From Rhodotorula mucilaginosa (taxonomy: Eukaryota > Basidiomycota > Microbotryomycetes > Sporidiobolales > Sporidiobolaceae): 64,000 nt of DNA. Every line of letters starts with the position of its first letter. Within the stretch, counting starts at the first letter, position 1. Below are positions 10,870 to 22,726 of this stretch, one piece after another. The notes beneath the pieces are model-generated. The model had not been told where the DNA came from, ran no database searches, and was given only the letters and a program-made list of their open reading frames with translations. The translations under genes were made by a program, and so were the position numbers. The DNA lies in the NCBI GenBank assembly GCA_034406715.1, contig CP137875.1:124001-188000 (forward strand). Direction: 5' to 3'.

Positions 10870-12514
10870 TCACACGTCCATCCCGTGCATAGTCGAGGTG
10901 TAAACCTGCCCTCCCATTTCGGCTTCGTCCCGACTCACGCTCGCCACTCCGCCCTTCTGCTTAGCTCCCCCTTCGCCAGCCGCCTTCTTCTTCTTCGTCG
11001 CAGAAGCCGCCGCCGCCGCCGTGCGAGTCGCGGCCGGTTTCGAGCTCTTCATGGACGATGCGGCCGTCGCTCTCCTCTTTGGTTGCGACCTTGCCCGCGT
11101 CGGCGCCGAGACAACATCGTCGTTGTTGTCGTCGTCGTCGAGGTCGGTCAGGTCGCTGTCGTCCTCCCGCGCTGCTTCCTCCTTGATCGCGTTCGAGGCA
11201 GCGGTGGCGGACGCGCGCCTGCTGCTGCGGCGAGTCGGGCCGCTCTGTTGCTCCTGCTTCGGTTTCTTGCTGATCCGACTGCGCTTCGACGGCGACGGCG
11301 AGGGCGAGGGAGACCCTTCCTCCTCGTCGGAGTCGAGTCGAGGCTGACCGGCTTCGTCCTCGAGTTTCACAGCTCGACGTTTCTTGCTCCCGAGACTCGC
11401 CTCAATCTCGGCTTTTCTCTCCTCGGGCGCATCCTCGAGCGGCTCAAACTTGGCCTCCTGCTGGTCCTCGCCCTCTTCCTTGACCACCACAACGACGTGC
11501 CCGACCGTTTCTCCTCCTTCCTCCGTCTTGACCGCCTTGCGTTGCTTGGTCGGCGAGGTATACTTGCCCTTTTTCCTCCTGACGAGATGATCGATCGGGC
11601 ACTCGTCGACGAAATCCTGCGTCGTGACCCCGTTGGCGGCACAGCGGACGCAACCCCTCCCATGTCGGACCAGGAGGGAATGGAGCGGGTATTTGAGGTG
11701 CCCGGGGAGGAGGTGGTCGAGGTGGTAGAAAGTTTGATCGCGCGAGGGGGGGTTCGAGGTCTGTTTGAGTTTCTTGGGCGGGTCGTCTTGCGAGTAGGTG
11801 GAGCCGTTGGGGGGGAGCCAGCCGAGAGATTGGGTGATCCGCCAGACGTGGCTGTCCAGAGCAAGGAGGTGCGTCAGTCCAGAGCGAGTCGCAGAGCGAA
11901 CAGGCAGCGGGGGGAACGTACGTATCGACTGCAAAGGAATCGCGACCGAGGCAGAACAGGAGGACGCAGCTCGCCGTCTTGATCCCAACCGAATCGTACG
12001 AGATGAGTTCATTCATCGCCTCGTCGTCGCTCAACTCGTGCAACCAATCGAGGCTCAGTTCGCCCTTGCCCGGTTCGAGTCCCAACTCGGAGACGTTGCG
12101 CTGTTCGAGGCGCTGGAGGATGTTGACGATCGCTTTCGACTTGTTTTGGGCGAGGCCGCCGCAGCGGATGCAGTCTTCGAGTTTGGCCGGGCCGCCTTGG
12201 AGGACGGCGCGGTAGTTGGCGCGGCCGTACACCTTGTCCATCGAGACTTTGGCGGCGGTGCTGTTCTTCGAGGTGGTGTTGGCGCTGAGGATGGTCCGGA
12301 CGAGCGCATCGAGGACGCTCGGGACGCTGCCACACCCGGCGGGGTCGTCCGGCCTGTCGACGAGGACTTTGGGTCGTTGGGGCAAGCCGTGCACGCTCGC
12401 GAGCAGGTCGCACACTTGCTGGGCATCTTGAGGGGTCGGATGAGCCCACTGCGGGAACGGAGTCCGGCGGATCGCGGTGGCGTGAGCTTGCTGCTTCTTG
12501 GACAGCGCGGTCAT
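10870..12514 (-). CDS. HhH-GPD DNA glycosylase (endonuclease III-like)
   Basis: 524 aa. Exons 12514-11922 and 11851-10870. Residues about 65-290 form an HhH-GPD fold: LSANTTSKN corresponds to the LSAQTTD loop of EndoIII, SVGIKTASCVL carries the helix-hairpin-helix Lys, and FAVDTHVWRI carries the catalytic Asp of the GPD signature, split by the intron. The family excises damaged bases and may cut the abasic strand. A later RHGRGCVRCAANG...DECP has three Cys, short of the usual four-Cys Fe-S loop. The C-terminal 200 residues are basic and disordered (KKRR, SKRSRISKK), fitting nuclear localisation and DNA binding. The 3' end faces the Ufo1-like gene, 263 bp away. Confidence 0.88.
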
Positions 12515-13163
12515 GGCGTTCCTGCTGAATAGCCTGCGGAACAGCGTCGTGTCTCGTAGCGTGCACAGTCGCTGTCAGAGAGGTGCGAGCGCTTCAAAGT
12601 GGCGCCGCACAGCGACTCGATCGCAAAGTGCTGGCAGTGATCGAGCGCAGCGTCAGAAAATACTGAGACATGTACAGCCATCGTGAGGATGTATACGCCG
12701 CGCTGTCGCACGGGCCGGTGCATCCACACAAATTCGGATCGGGCATCGCTATAGTCGGAGACAGATCAGGGGCGATACGGTGTCGGGGACGTTCGGTTCG
12801 GTTCGGAGTGTTCGGCGGAGCGGAGCTCGGTCGGGCGTCGGGCAGCTGCATGCAAGCGCATCGAAGTCGGAGTTTCGGAGCGGTTACTGTCACAGAGGAA
12901 CCAGACGGTTCTTGTCTCTGTACTACACGACCTGAGTCGAACGACAAAGGCGAAGCGCGCGCTAAGCCCGGAAAAAGGAGGTTCCGACGTCGGTCCGTGG
13001 AACTCCGAGGCGCGAGTCGAGTCGAGTGCACGCGCATCTGGTCAGCGCACCTCGCTACTTTAAACTCGGAACACACGCACCGCGAGCGAGCTGTCGTACT
13101 GTAGCTGTACCACCCATCTACGCCTCTCTCTCTCCTGAACCCCCCACGACGACCGCCGCGACC
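12515..13163. other. Divergent promoter region
   Basis: It separates the glycosylase gene (-) from the gene at 13164 (+). No gene is seen. TTTAAA at 13059-13064 could serve as a weak TATA for the rightward gene. Confidence 0.45.
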
Positions 13164-15481
13164 ATGGCGCAGATGCAGCCTCCTCCGCCCGGTACGTCAT
13201 CCCTGCCGCTCTGCCCTTCTCTCGACTCGCGCTGACCGTACGCACACACGCAGACCTGTTTGTGCTCGTACGGCCACCGCCATCCAGCTCGAGGAGCCCA
13301 CTCGACTTGCAGATCCAGTTGCTCGTCCCTTCAGCCGCGCGCGGTCCTCCTCCGCCGCCGCCGGCACCTCGCACCTCGTCGTCCGTCTCGGTCACTCAGG
13401 GCGGACAGAACTCGAGCTCGACGAGCTTTGATGCCATTGCAGCTGCTAGCGTCACCGGCCATGGTGGCGAGGACTCGTCATCGACCGGCGTCGGCGGAGG
13501 CGCGGCGGCAAGTGACTCGCTGAGCCGAAGCCCGAGCCTCCGTTCGACTCGGAGTCGGAGCAGCACGCGCAGTACCGCCACGACCGAGTCGGGCTACACG
13601 AGCGCAACGGGGACTTCAACCGGCACCGGGAGCGGCGGGCGGAGAAAAGTCACGCCGCTGTTGAACCTCGAGTACCACACCGTCTTGCCGACAGTCGTGA
13701 CCGATGCAGGTGCGCGTGCTTGTCCTTCACTTTTGCGCGCTTCGGAGCAAAGGCTGACCTCGAGACTAACGTAAACAGGCACCGATCAACGCGTCGCAAG
13801 GTTCTTGAAGCGCGGGATCGAGTTGACCGGACTCGCCGTGTTGGACCCGATCGACCTCGCGACCGCGCATGCCCTCGCCGCCTCTTCGGTCCCCATCTCG
13901 CCCGTCGCGTCCAATCAAGGCTCCACCATCGCTTCCACCAGCGCAGCGCCTCCTTCTTCCTCCTCGAATGGAAATGGGACCAACCACGGCGGAGGGTTCT
14001 TTGGCCGGTTCAAGCGGTTCGGCGCGAATTCGACAACGAGCACGTCTTCCAATCCGGCCGCGAAGGTGCTCTCGTCCCTCACGGCGGGCTCTTCTTCCTC
14101 CTCTTCCGCCGAGGGACCTTCGGCCTACGCACTCCCGCTCCTCCGCACCCGATCCAGTCACACCGCGAGTCCGATCATCCACCCTTCCCGCACCTCTCTA
14201 TCCACTCCCTTTGATCCTTCGCACCCATCCACGGCGACGACAACCTCGGATCGGGGCTACTCGTTCCAAGTCCGGAAATGGATCCGCTCGGAATTCGCAG
14301 ACGCTTCCCCGCCGAAATCGGGGTTCAGGCTCGAGTGGGTCCGAGCGGTCAGGAGGAGCCCTTCCAGTCGGAGAGGAGGAGGAGCAGGGACAGCAGCCAC
14401 CACGGCCGGTGCGAGCAGGGCGAGCAGTCTGAGCGGGAGGAGCGTCGAGGTTCAGGTTGCGGACGGTGCCACGGCGACTGGGTTGTCTCGACCCGCGTCG
14501 GATCCGAGTGACCCCGCCGCAGCTGGTGAGGAACCCAACTCTCGAAGTCCCAGCCGCAACGATGACCACGTCGACCACCACCAAGACCCCGCCGATGAGA
14601 TCAACGGCGGCGGCGACGACGACGACGAGGAAGAGCGCGCGTGGATCTGTACGCTCGTGTACCCCCTCTCGGGTGGGTTCGCGCAGCAACACGGATATGG
14701 AACTGGTCGGCAGTCGACGGAGAGTACGAGACCGCCGCCTTCTTCTTCCGCCGCCTCTCACTCCACCTCCCCGACCTCGCCGCCCTCCTCGTCTTCCCTC
14801 CCGACCACGCGCCGCATGCACCTCGCCACTCTCCAACCAGCACCTCACCACCCCAAACTCGTCTCGACTTTACTCCTCCCTCCCACATTGCCTTCCATCC
14901 CGATCGGGTCCTATTCCCCCCAGCGGGGGTTGCTCGGCGGCGTCCTGGGGCCGGAGGATCTGCGAGATTTGGCGATGGTGACGGCTATGTGGGTTGCCGT
15001 GAGGGAAGGGTTGGGAGCGCTCGAAGGGGTGGTGGAACAGATGGTGGGGAGCAGCCATACCACCAGCGCGACCACGACGACGACGGCCACGATGGACGGA
15101 GTGTCGGGCACGTGTCCGCCCTCTTCTTCTTACCCTTCGGTACCGACTGCCGAGCCCCGAACGTCAATGTCGAGCACCAATGCGAGGGTCACCACCACCA
15201 CCACTACAACTACACTGGCCGAAGCGGCGAGTCCTCCATCGGCGAAAGCGCCCCCCGTGGTCGTTTCTTCTCCGCGCAAATCAGCAGCACCTCCTCCTCC
15301 TCCCGCTACCAGCAACAACAGCAGCAAAGGCTCGATCTCCTCGAACCGGAGGAAGGGCGCGACGGGAATCGTCAGCGGGTTGTTTGGCGGCGGTGGAGGG
15401 AACGGCGGCGGTGGCGGCGGCACAGCTAGGGGCTCGACGTTGGGATTGAGGGAGAGGTTCGCCGCTGCGACCGCGCGGTGA
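13164..15481 (+). CDS. Uncharacterised Ser/Thr-rich protein
   Basis: 728 aa. Exons 13164-13191, 13254-13709 and 13779-15481. Not recognised. Ordered islands sit between long Ser/Thr/Gly/Pro-rich stretches: LFVLVRPPPSS with LDLQIQLLVP near the start; PLLNLEYHTVLPTVVTDAGT; FLKRGIELTGLAVLDPIDL; FQVRKWIRSEF; LEWVRAVRRS; WICTLVYPLSG; and a C-terminal helix DLRDLAMVTAMWVAVREGLG. The islands read like one split globular domain with disordered insertions. No membrane segment or signal peptide is seen. The 28-nt first exon is set by the ATG at 13164 and a matching GTACGT donor. Function unknown. Confidence 0.75.
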
Positions 15482-15844
15482 TGGTCTCCCCTCTATATAC
15501 TCCCACCTGTGTGAATTGACTATACATACTGAACCATCGCGCCACGGCCGGCCCGCGATCGATGGAGAAGAAGCTGAGTCTCTGGTTCATGGATTTCCGA
15601 GCCCGCTGTGCATGTGCACGAGTTGCAGCTTGTTCCGGATCAAACGTCCTTCATTATGTACACGGTCCAGTGCATAAGTTACCCTCGGCGTATGAAATCT
15701 CTTTCTGGAGTGCTGACGTGTCTGTGCGCCCCACTTTTCGAGATGCGCTCATCCGCTCCGGAACCGTTGAGTTTAGCGTCTCGACTCGAGGACGACGCAC
15801 GCGGCGCGGGTTCGCTTCGTTCTCTTTCCTCTTGAATTCGAAGA
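15482..15844. other. Intergenic region
   Basis: 3' flank of the previous gene and promoter of the next. Nothing else is recognised. Confidence 0.5.
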
Positions 15845-17054
15845 ATGGCACCGATCTACGAGCGCGTACAGCAAGTGAGCGACGAGGAGCAGTCGAAGCG
15901 AGACCTCGCCGCCAAGGACTCGTCCAACTGCTTCAAAGACTCCAACTCGAAGTCGAGTCCTGCGACGCACGCGTACAAGAGCGCCGTCGTACGCGCCGCA
16001 CTCGTCACCGGAACCGTCGCCGTCGTCGCGCTCGCGTTGACCACACTCTGCGCCGGAGGGTTTGACCGATTCGTCGCTCCCTCTCCTTCGAACGATGGCA
16101 CTCGGGTCAAGCTCGACCTGGGCGAGCGCCGACGCGTCAAACGCGCTCAAGTCGACGCACCGACGTCGAGCAGTCTGCCAAAGTATAGCTCGTTGACCAC
16201 CACCGGTCAGCAAGGCGAACCGACGACGCAGTCGTTCGTCTACACGACCCGACCCATCGTCAACCCCGGTGAGCACGCGCTTAATGACCCATTTTTACAG
16301 TGGGACTGTGAAACTAAAGACATGTCATGCAACAACAGGCGGCTACACGATCGGGACTCTGACTGGCTATGTCCAAATCACGGCGACGCCGACCAACAAC
16401 GCCACTTCTTCTTCTTCTTCTTCTTCCTCTTCGCTCCTCACCGAACCGACTCCGAGTCCGACATCAACCTCGACGGAAACAGCTGCTCAAGACGAGCCGA
16501 CGAGCACAGACTACTCGCGCGTCCCGTGGGTCTCTCGTGACCACGAAACCGACGAGGACGCCTCGACCGCTCCGACCACTCCGACCCGGCTCGCCAAGCG
16601 CGCCGAAGTTATCGAAGACGAGTCGGCCCCCCAGCCCACTGTCACCGAAGCCCCGAGCCCGATCGCCACGACTCCGAGTGCGACGGACGGTGCCGAATAC
16701 AGCACGAGCACCGATCGCGCGGGGAGTGTGTACACCTTGGTCAAGACGACTCGTCCCATCGTGCGCTCCTTTCTCTCGCGAGATTGTGGTCTCCCTCCCG
16801 TGCAGATTGTCCCGTCTGAAGACTTTCGCTGACATGGACCCGCCGTCTAAAATTGCGCCGTCTGCCTGCAGGTCAACCCCGGCGGTTTCACGATCGGAAC
16901 GCTCGATGGCGCGTGGGTCGACGTCGCCAAGCAGACGCAAGCTGCCAACCGCAAGAAGCGCGCCGCTTCGTCTCCGATCGGCGGACCCCCCAACAACAAC
17001 CCGCACGACGAGCTCCGGCGCCGGAACGTCGTCGATTTGGCCGCGTCGGCTTGA
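15845..17054 (+). CDS. Single-pass membrane protein with repeated motif
   Basis: 342 aa. Exons 15845-16268, 16339-16760 and 16872-17054. About 45 polar residues come first, then a membrane span (VVRAALVTGTVAVVALALTT), then a Ser/Thr/Pro-rich outer part, so a type II topology is inferred. TTRPIVNPGGYTIGTLTG and TTRPIVNPGGFTIGTLDG occur at the two exon junctions. Each repeat is cut by an intron, though at different points (after P of VNP, and after I of RPI). KR dibasic sites (RRVKRAQ, LAKRAEV, KKRAASS) resemble Kex2 cleavage sites, raising the possibility of release of fragments. Not recognised as a known family. Confidence 0.75.
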
Positions 17055-17731
17055 AGATCGAGGTCCAGCAGTACTGCGCAGGAAAACCCCCACTATCCAT
17101 CTTGTTCATAGCACCCGCAGAAACCGACGGTCTTTCCTTGAAGGAGAGACGCAAACGGCCCTGGTGGCTGTCCCCAACTGTCCCGTTGTCTTCGCATTTT
17201 CGATCGCGCCACAGACATTCTTTCGTTTTCCCATGCAACAACCGGCGCAGAATTTCACGGTCTTTGTGACGCATGCATGCCGGGTTGGTGGCTTGCTCGA
17301 GAGACGGCTCGGAAAGATTTGAGAGATTTCGAGATTACGACAAGTTGCACATGCCGAGTGTCCGTTCGCTGAAGACACCCATGAACCGAGAGACGAGGGA
17401 GGGAGAACGCGAGGAGGAGGGGATGGACCCCGAGAGGTGGAAGTACACACACACACACACACAGTCGACCGAGAGGAAGGGATGGAAAAAGGGAGTGGGC
17501 GGTCAGAAGAGGGGGGGGGCAAAGAGGCGGGGCTCAAAAGGGCAAGACAACATGGTGGAGAGAGAGAGAGACACGGAAGAGAAGACTCGAGGGAAGGGTG
17601 GAGGAAAGACAACGAGAGAAAGATATAAAAAAATGTCGGCGCTGCGAGTCGGAGTGAGAGGGCGAGGGATAAGTCGTCCGCGGGCGAGGGACAAAAGGTA
17701 TATCAGGAGAGAGCTGATAGAGGGGACATTA
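17055..17731. other. Tail-to-tail intergenic region, purine-rich
   Basis: It lies between two convergent genes. It holds a short (AC)n run near 17,446-17,462 and a long GA-rich purine stretch (about 17,380-17,700) on the + strand. No gene is supported. Confidence 0.6.
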
Positions 17732-18835
17732 TCATCGTCTTCGTATCCGCGCAGTCTCGGCTGCAAAGGCCGAAGTCAAAGCCGATAGGACGGTCCCGTT
17801 GATCATGGTCGAAGAGGCTGCCGGCACTGGTCGGTTCCCCGTCGTCGCCAGAGTCGTGCCGTTTGCCGGGACCGGAACGCTGGTCACGAACGTCGCGGTG
17901 GTGATGGTCCCGTTAGCGGTGGTGATGGCCGATTCGACCACGATCGCGCTCAGTGTCGTGGTCGATTGGGGGTGTTCGGACGTGTAGGACGAGTAGAGGG
18001 AAGAAGGGACGACGGTCCCCGTCGAGCCTATACTCCGAGAGCGGGACGTGCGCGAGCTGGTCGAGTTTCGGTCGCCGGACGAACCGCCAGACGCGGCGAG
18101 GTTGTTGGATTTCCCGCTGTGGTGTTGGGACAAGCCGACACCGAGTCCGACGGCGAGCGCGATCCCGATGATGACTCCAATCACGAGCAAGAGGGGTAGC
18201 GGTCGCAGGAACCAGGGTTTCCGTCGGCCCGAGACGGCGGTCGTGCCCGAGTTTCCTCCGCTAAACTCGCCGCCGCCGCCACCTGGTCCTCCTCCTCCGG
18301 GGTACTCTTTGTTGTACGCGACCGGTGTTGCACCAGCGCCGCCGTCTATCCCACCGTATGCATACTGGGGTCCGCTGCCTATAGGGCCGAGTGCGATGCC
18401 GCCGGCTCCTGCTCCTGCTGCCAAGGGAGCGCCGGCGCCAATGCCGGGTGCGAGGCCAGTTCCGTGATGGGACGCGACGGGGGCGACTGCGCCTGCTGTA
18501 TACTTTTCTCTCCCGCTCAGGCTGTCGTCGTCCGTGTCGTGGCCGGTACCGGCGGCGGCGAGGTCGGTCGAGTAGCGGCCCCTCGGACGTGCATTGAGCA
18601 ACTCGACGTCGTACCCTTCCTGCCGGTCCTGCTCGGTGAGCGGGATCCCCGCCGTCTGCGCCAGGAAGGGATCTCGTTCCGACGCCGTCCCTGCGCTTGT
18701 CGAGTGCGCAGGCGAGCCGAGTCGACGGGGCGGCTGTTGCTGCTGCTGCTGCGATGGCGGTGGAGGCGGCGGCGGCGGCGAGCTGGCACCGCTGCGGGTC
18801 GACAGCGGCGGCGTGGGTGAGCCAGAGTGCCGCAT
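17732..18835 (-). CDS. Single-pass membrane protein with EGYDV motif (member 1)
   Basis: 367 aa in a single exon. The N-terminal part is Pro/Gln-rich (runs of P and Q), then FLAQTAGIPLTEQDRQEGYD and VELLNARPRG, then a Gly-rich linker, one membrane span (LPLLLVIGVIIGIALAVGLG) and a Ser/Thr-rich tail with several NGT glycosylation sites (ANGTIT, PANGTT, MINGTV). The EGYDV block and the VG.GVGL end of the span recur in the gene at 34336, so the two are taken as one family. The conserved block faces the cytosol if the S/T-rich tail is outside. Function unknown; a role in wall sensing is a guess from the wall-sensor-like layout only. Confidence 0.8.
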   Translation of the reverse strand: MRHSGSPTPPLSTRSGASSPPPPPPPPSQQQQQQPPRRLGSPAHSTSAGTASERDPFLAQTAGIPLTEQDRQEGYDVELLNARPRGRYSTDLAAAGTGHDTDDDSLSGREKYTAGAVAPVASHHGTGLAPGIGAGAPLAAGAGAGGIALGPIGSGPQYAYGGIDGGAGATPVAYNKEYPGGGGPGGGGGEFSGGNSGTTAVSGRRKPWFLRPLPLLLVIGVIIGIALAVGLGVGLSQHHSGKSNNLAASGGSSGDRNSTSSRTSRSRSIGSTGTVVPSSLYSSYTSEHPQSTTTLSAIVVESAITTANGTITTATFVTSVPVPANGTTLATTGNRPVPAASSTMINGTVLSALTSAFAAETARIRRR

Positions 18836-20038
18836 CTCGCCGTGTCTGACGCGCTGCCTCGGTGTCTCTGTCGACTCGTGCGCCAGTGCGTGTGGCCAGC
18901 TGGGAGCTGCTGGCGGCAGATTCCGACGTTTTCGCCCGAGTTTGAAAAGGGCAAGTCGAGAAAAAAGCCCGGCCCCGGACGAGCCCAGACACTAAGTTAA
19001 GTTCTCTGCCGCATTCTTTGTCTGCCAAGTTTGGGCCAGCTATTTCATGTCGCGCGGCTTTCGCGCACGGAGTCGGACCCGCGCCAAATCCGAAGTCTTG
19101 GGCGATCTGCTCTTGTCCTCCTCACGCGCACACAAGTACTGTACGGCGCACAGTATTGCTCGAGACGAATCCGCGAGTGGGACGACCTCTAGCGTGGTGC
19201 GCGTCCGAGCGCGTCCTCGCTATGTGCCGATGCGGTCCTCCGTGCAGCCAAGGCTCTCCGCTCTCCGCTCTCCGCGCCATGAACTTCTCCCGCGGCCGCC
19301 GGCTGCATCGCTCTCTGGACCTCATCAGTATATACGTATCCGACCAGCTATGGCTACGTATGAGTGTGCTAGCCTTCTCACGCCGCCATTTCGCACGACC
19401 ATGCGACCACCCGCTCGCCCCGCTCGACGGAGACAGTCAAGAAATCTGAAGCTTTGGAGTTCATCCTCTTGTTATTGCTTGTACCGGACGCTGCGCAGAC
19501 ACAGACGTCCTACTTTGCTACAACTGTACGAGCTGGCAAGACCACGCTCTCTTTACACTTGCGCTGGCTGAAGCAATTCTTTCTCTCGAGTAGTCAAAGC
19601 GTCCGCCACGGCGGCGCCAGCGCGCCTTCTCGTCCATTATATGCTTGTGGCACGCACACGAACGGAGACAGCAACAATACTGAAGCTTGCTGTGACTATC
19701 TGCTCGCTCGCTCAAGTATCGACGGCTGCGCAGAGGGCTGAACGCCACCCTCACAGGGCGAGTTCCGACCGCCGCTCAGTCGGGTGCCATCTCGCGCATG
19801 CAGTATAGACCTCCCAAAAGCTGGGTCACGGAATAGCGAAAAGGCAGTGTCCTGATGAGCAAAAAAGAGGGAATGGATGTACAGACTGGGGGAATGATGA
19901 TACGCAGATATTGAAAGGGTATCTCGTCAAACGGGTTCCTTCTTCGCCCTCTCCTTGTGAACCGCCTTCACCAAACCCTACGCTCGGCGATATGTTCCTT
20001 TCCTCCCTCAAGCTGGTACCGGATATAATACCGTCCCA
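18836..20038. other. Intergenic region, 1.2 kb
   Basis: Upstream region of the EGYDV gene (-) and 3' flank of caleosin (-). ORFs here are short and show no domain signal or splice pattern. No gene is supported. Confidence 0.55.
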
Positions 20039-21842
20039 TCAAAGCTTGAACTTGTCCTCGGTCCACTCAAACTGGCCGGCACGGTTCTCGGTCGTCCAGC
20101 CGCGGTACGGGTTCGGCAAGCTGTCGACGAGCTTCTGCACGAACGACATCTGCGCGCGCTTCTTCTGGCGTTCGGCGCGGCGTTGACGCTCGGCGTGCGC
20201 GACAATGTAGAACAGCGAGCCCTGCCGAAAGTCGATTTCTCGCGGGTGTCAGCTCCGGTTGCTGCACACTGTGAGACATCTGCCGGAATGACTTACGTCG
20301 TAGACAGTGCGGATCGACTCTTTGTCGCAGAGCTGCGCGAGTAGAGCAAACCTCAGTCAGCACGTGCTATTTGTGGCGGAGGAAAGGATAAATGAGCGCA
20401 CGCCGTCCTGGGGCCAGACTGCGAAGCAGAGAGAAGGCGTCAGTGTCTGTGCTATGACTAAACAGGAACAGCTTTTTCTTACTGAGGATGTAGGTGCTCG
20501 CCCACTCGAACGCCTCGGCGCACCATCCGATCGGGTCGACGGCCTGGCGCTGAGCGTGGATCATCTGCAGAGTGATACGATGCCGTGAGAGTGTGAGAAG
20601 TTGCGCCATCCAACCCTTCGCAATGCAGCCAATGCGAGTATAGTGCCAAGAGGCCCATCAAGCTTGGCTGTTGGTTCGTCCGAGGGAGCAGACTTACATG
20701 AACGCCCTCACGGAAAGTCAAACCGCCCTTGTTACCCTTGTCGAACCTGTCACCCGAGAGGTATTTGTCAGTCACGCAAGAGCAGTCGGAGAGAAAGCGG
20801 CAAAGACGTACTTGGTAAAGATCTCTTCAAACTTGGCCGGGATGAAGCGACCTTCCGAATCGTACACGGCCGTGTCGGAGCCGTGCTTCGAGCGGTGCCC
20901 GTTCTTGATAAAGACGCGGAAGAACGGGTCCGGGAGGACGCCCGGCGCCGTGAACCAAGAGAAGAAGAAGTGAATGACACTGGCGACAAGTCGGAGAGTT
21001 AGATTTTGTGCGCGCGGACCATGAAGAGAGTCGAGAGGGGCAAACGCACCACATGGCGAACGTGCACCAGAAAAAGTTGTAGCCCATCTCGCGGAATCCG
21101 CGCCAGGTGTCGAGAGGCCAGAGGATGTTGTCGCCGTCCTGTGAGGTGGTGAATGAGCTCCACGGCAGCTCTGTCTCGCCAGGGCGAGTCTATCGAGTTC
21201 CGGACGCCTTCAAGCGCCCACGAGGACCCACCTTGTCGAAGAAGGCGACGTGCTGCGCGAGGACGGGACGTTCCTTGTTGAGTTCGGCGTAGTTGCCTGC
21301 CGTCGTGCCGTACGGGTGTTCGGGCGTCGCGGCAATGTTGGCACGAGGGACCCCTATTTGCGGCCGACAGATGCGCATTGTCAGTTCTTCCGAGAAACAG
21401 GCGGTCGGAACACACGGGTGCACTCACACGGCTGGGCGATGCGCTGGTCGAGATCGGTCGGGACGTAACGCTGTTCGCTAACGGTGCCCTTGATGCTCTG
21501 TGCAAATCCAGCTCCCGGCGCTTCCTTCTTCTCGCCTTCCGAAGCACTCGGTCCAGCCTTGGACTTGGAGTTCGATTTCCTCTGCTTCAAGCCCGATTCC
21601 GAGTCGGCCTCGCTGTGCTGCTTCTTCGAGCCGAGCTCCTTGTCGTGGTTGGCTGTCTCGCTCGGGGGAGTCAAGGGAGGAGTGTAGTCGACATCTTCCG
21701 TCGTCGTGCCCTTCTGCCCCGTGCTGCGCGGCGCGATCTTTCGATTCGCAGGTTGCAGGCCGTCGAGGAAGGCGGGGTCGGGTTGCGGGAGCTCGTTGGC
21801 GGGCACGAAGGCGGCGGTCGCTTTGGCGTAGCTGGGCGACAT
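20039..21842 (-). CDS. Caleosin / peroxygenase
   Basis: 386 aa in nine exons: 21842-21428, 21353-21232, 21138-21050, 20979-20812, 20746-20698, 20564-20483, 20418-20402 (17 nt), 20332-20297 and 20221-20039. Caleosins are Ca-binding, haem-containing peroxygenases of lipid droplets and ER that oxidise unsaturated fatty acids. The first 130 residues are a disordered extension. Then come an EF-hand (AFFDKDGDNILWPLDTW), a hydrophobic hairpin with proline knot (FFFSWFTAPGVLPDPFF), the KHGSDT signature with its conserved His, and the C-terminal WPQDG...DKESIRTVYDGSLFYIVA. Every splice junction keeps phase. The 17-nt exon encodes part of the second acidic loop, WPQDG. Family assignment is firm. Confidence 0.93.
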
Positions 21843-22726
21843 GATTGGCTAGCGCGCACTTGCTTCGAGTACTGTCACGAGCTGTCAGTGACTTGGGAGA
21901 AGAGGAGCGAAAGCGTGTGACATCTTCAGGCCGCCCCCGCAGAAACTCACATCGCGGCGATCGGCTCTCGCGATCGCTGCAGCTGCAGCGCCTTGGCTGC
22001 AGCTGGGCCAGCTCTCCTCTCGCACAGTTCGGAACGGACTTCGGGATTCATTCGTTGCAACAGCACAGAGAGGAAGCCCTACCGCACTGAGCGGACCAGT
22101 CGACGAGGGGGGCCTGTTTTCAGGAGGGTACGATGTGGCAAGGATGCGCATGATTTGCGGACCGAGACGCCATACACGTCCAGACGAGAACGACCCACTT
22201 GCACCTGTCGCTTGAACCTCTGGATATTCAACAGCTACACCGTGAGATTGTCTGCGCGCATGTTGAGCCTCCGAAGACGGGGTTGACAATACATCCTTGA
22301 GGTCCGAGGCATGGCAACCGAGAAGGCCATGCTCACGTTCGAACAGCCCTCGCGGCAGACAGGGAGGGTTACGAGAGTTTGCAGGCTATTGGGGATACAA
22401 GACGGTAGAGAGGAAGCCGAATAAAGTTATAGGTGAGCGGGAGGAACGCGAGGAGGATGGGGAAGATAAGTTATGGGGGTATCGCCAACGGAGCTCGCCG
22501 GCTCGAGAGTATAACGCCGGGACCATTATGGAGGGCTTCGGCCAAGTAGGGCCGTATATGGGAATGGGCGATAAATATCGTGAGGGGGATAACGGCTCGG
22601 CACCAGCCGGCACGTGAGGCGGAACAAGGTGACCAGATATGATAGGAACGCCGGAGAAGAGAAGTCGGAAGAAGGAAGGAAAATCCGGGCTGCAACATGC
22701 GTGCGCAGGAGAGAGATCGAGTGCGC
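21843..22726. other. Intergenic region
   Basis: Caleosin promoter plus 3' flank of the GPI-protein gene. A CTGCAGCTGCAGCG repeat near 21,978 is the only visible pattern. No gene is supported. Confidence 0.5.
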
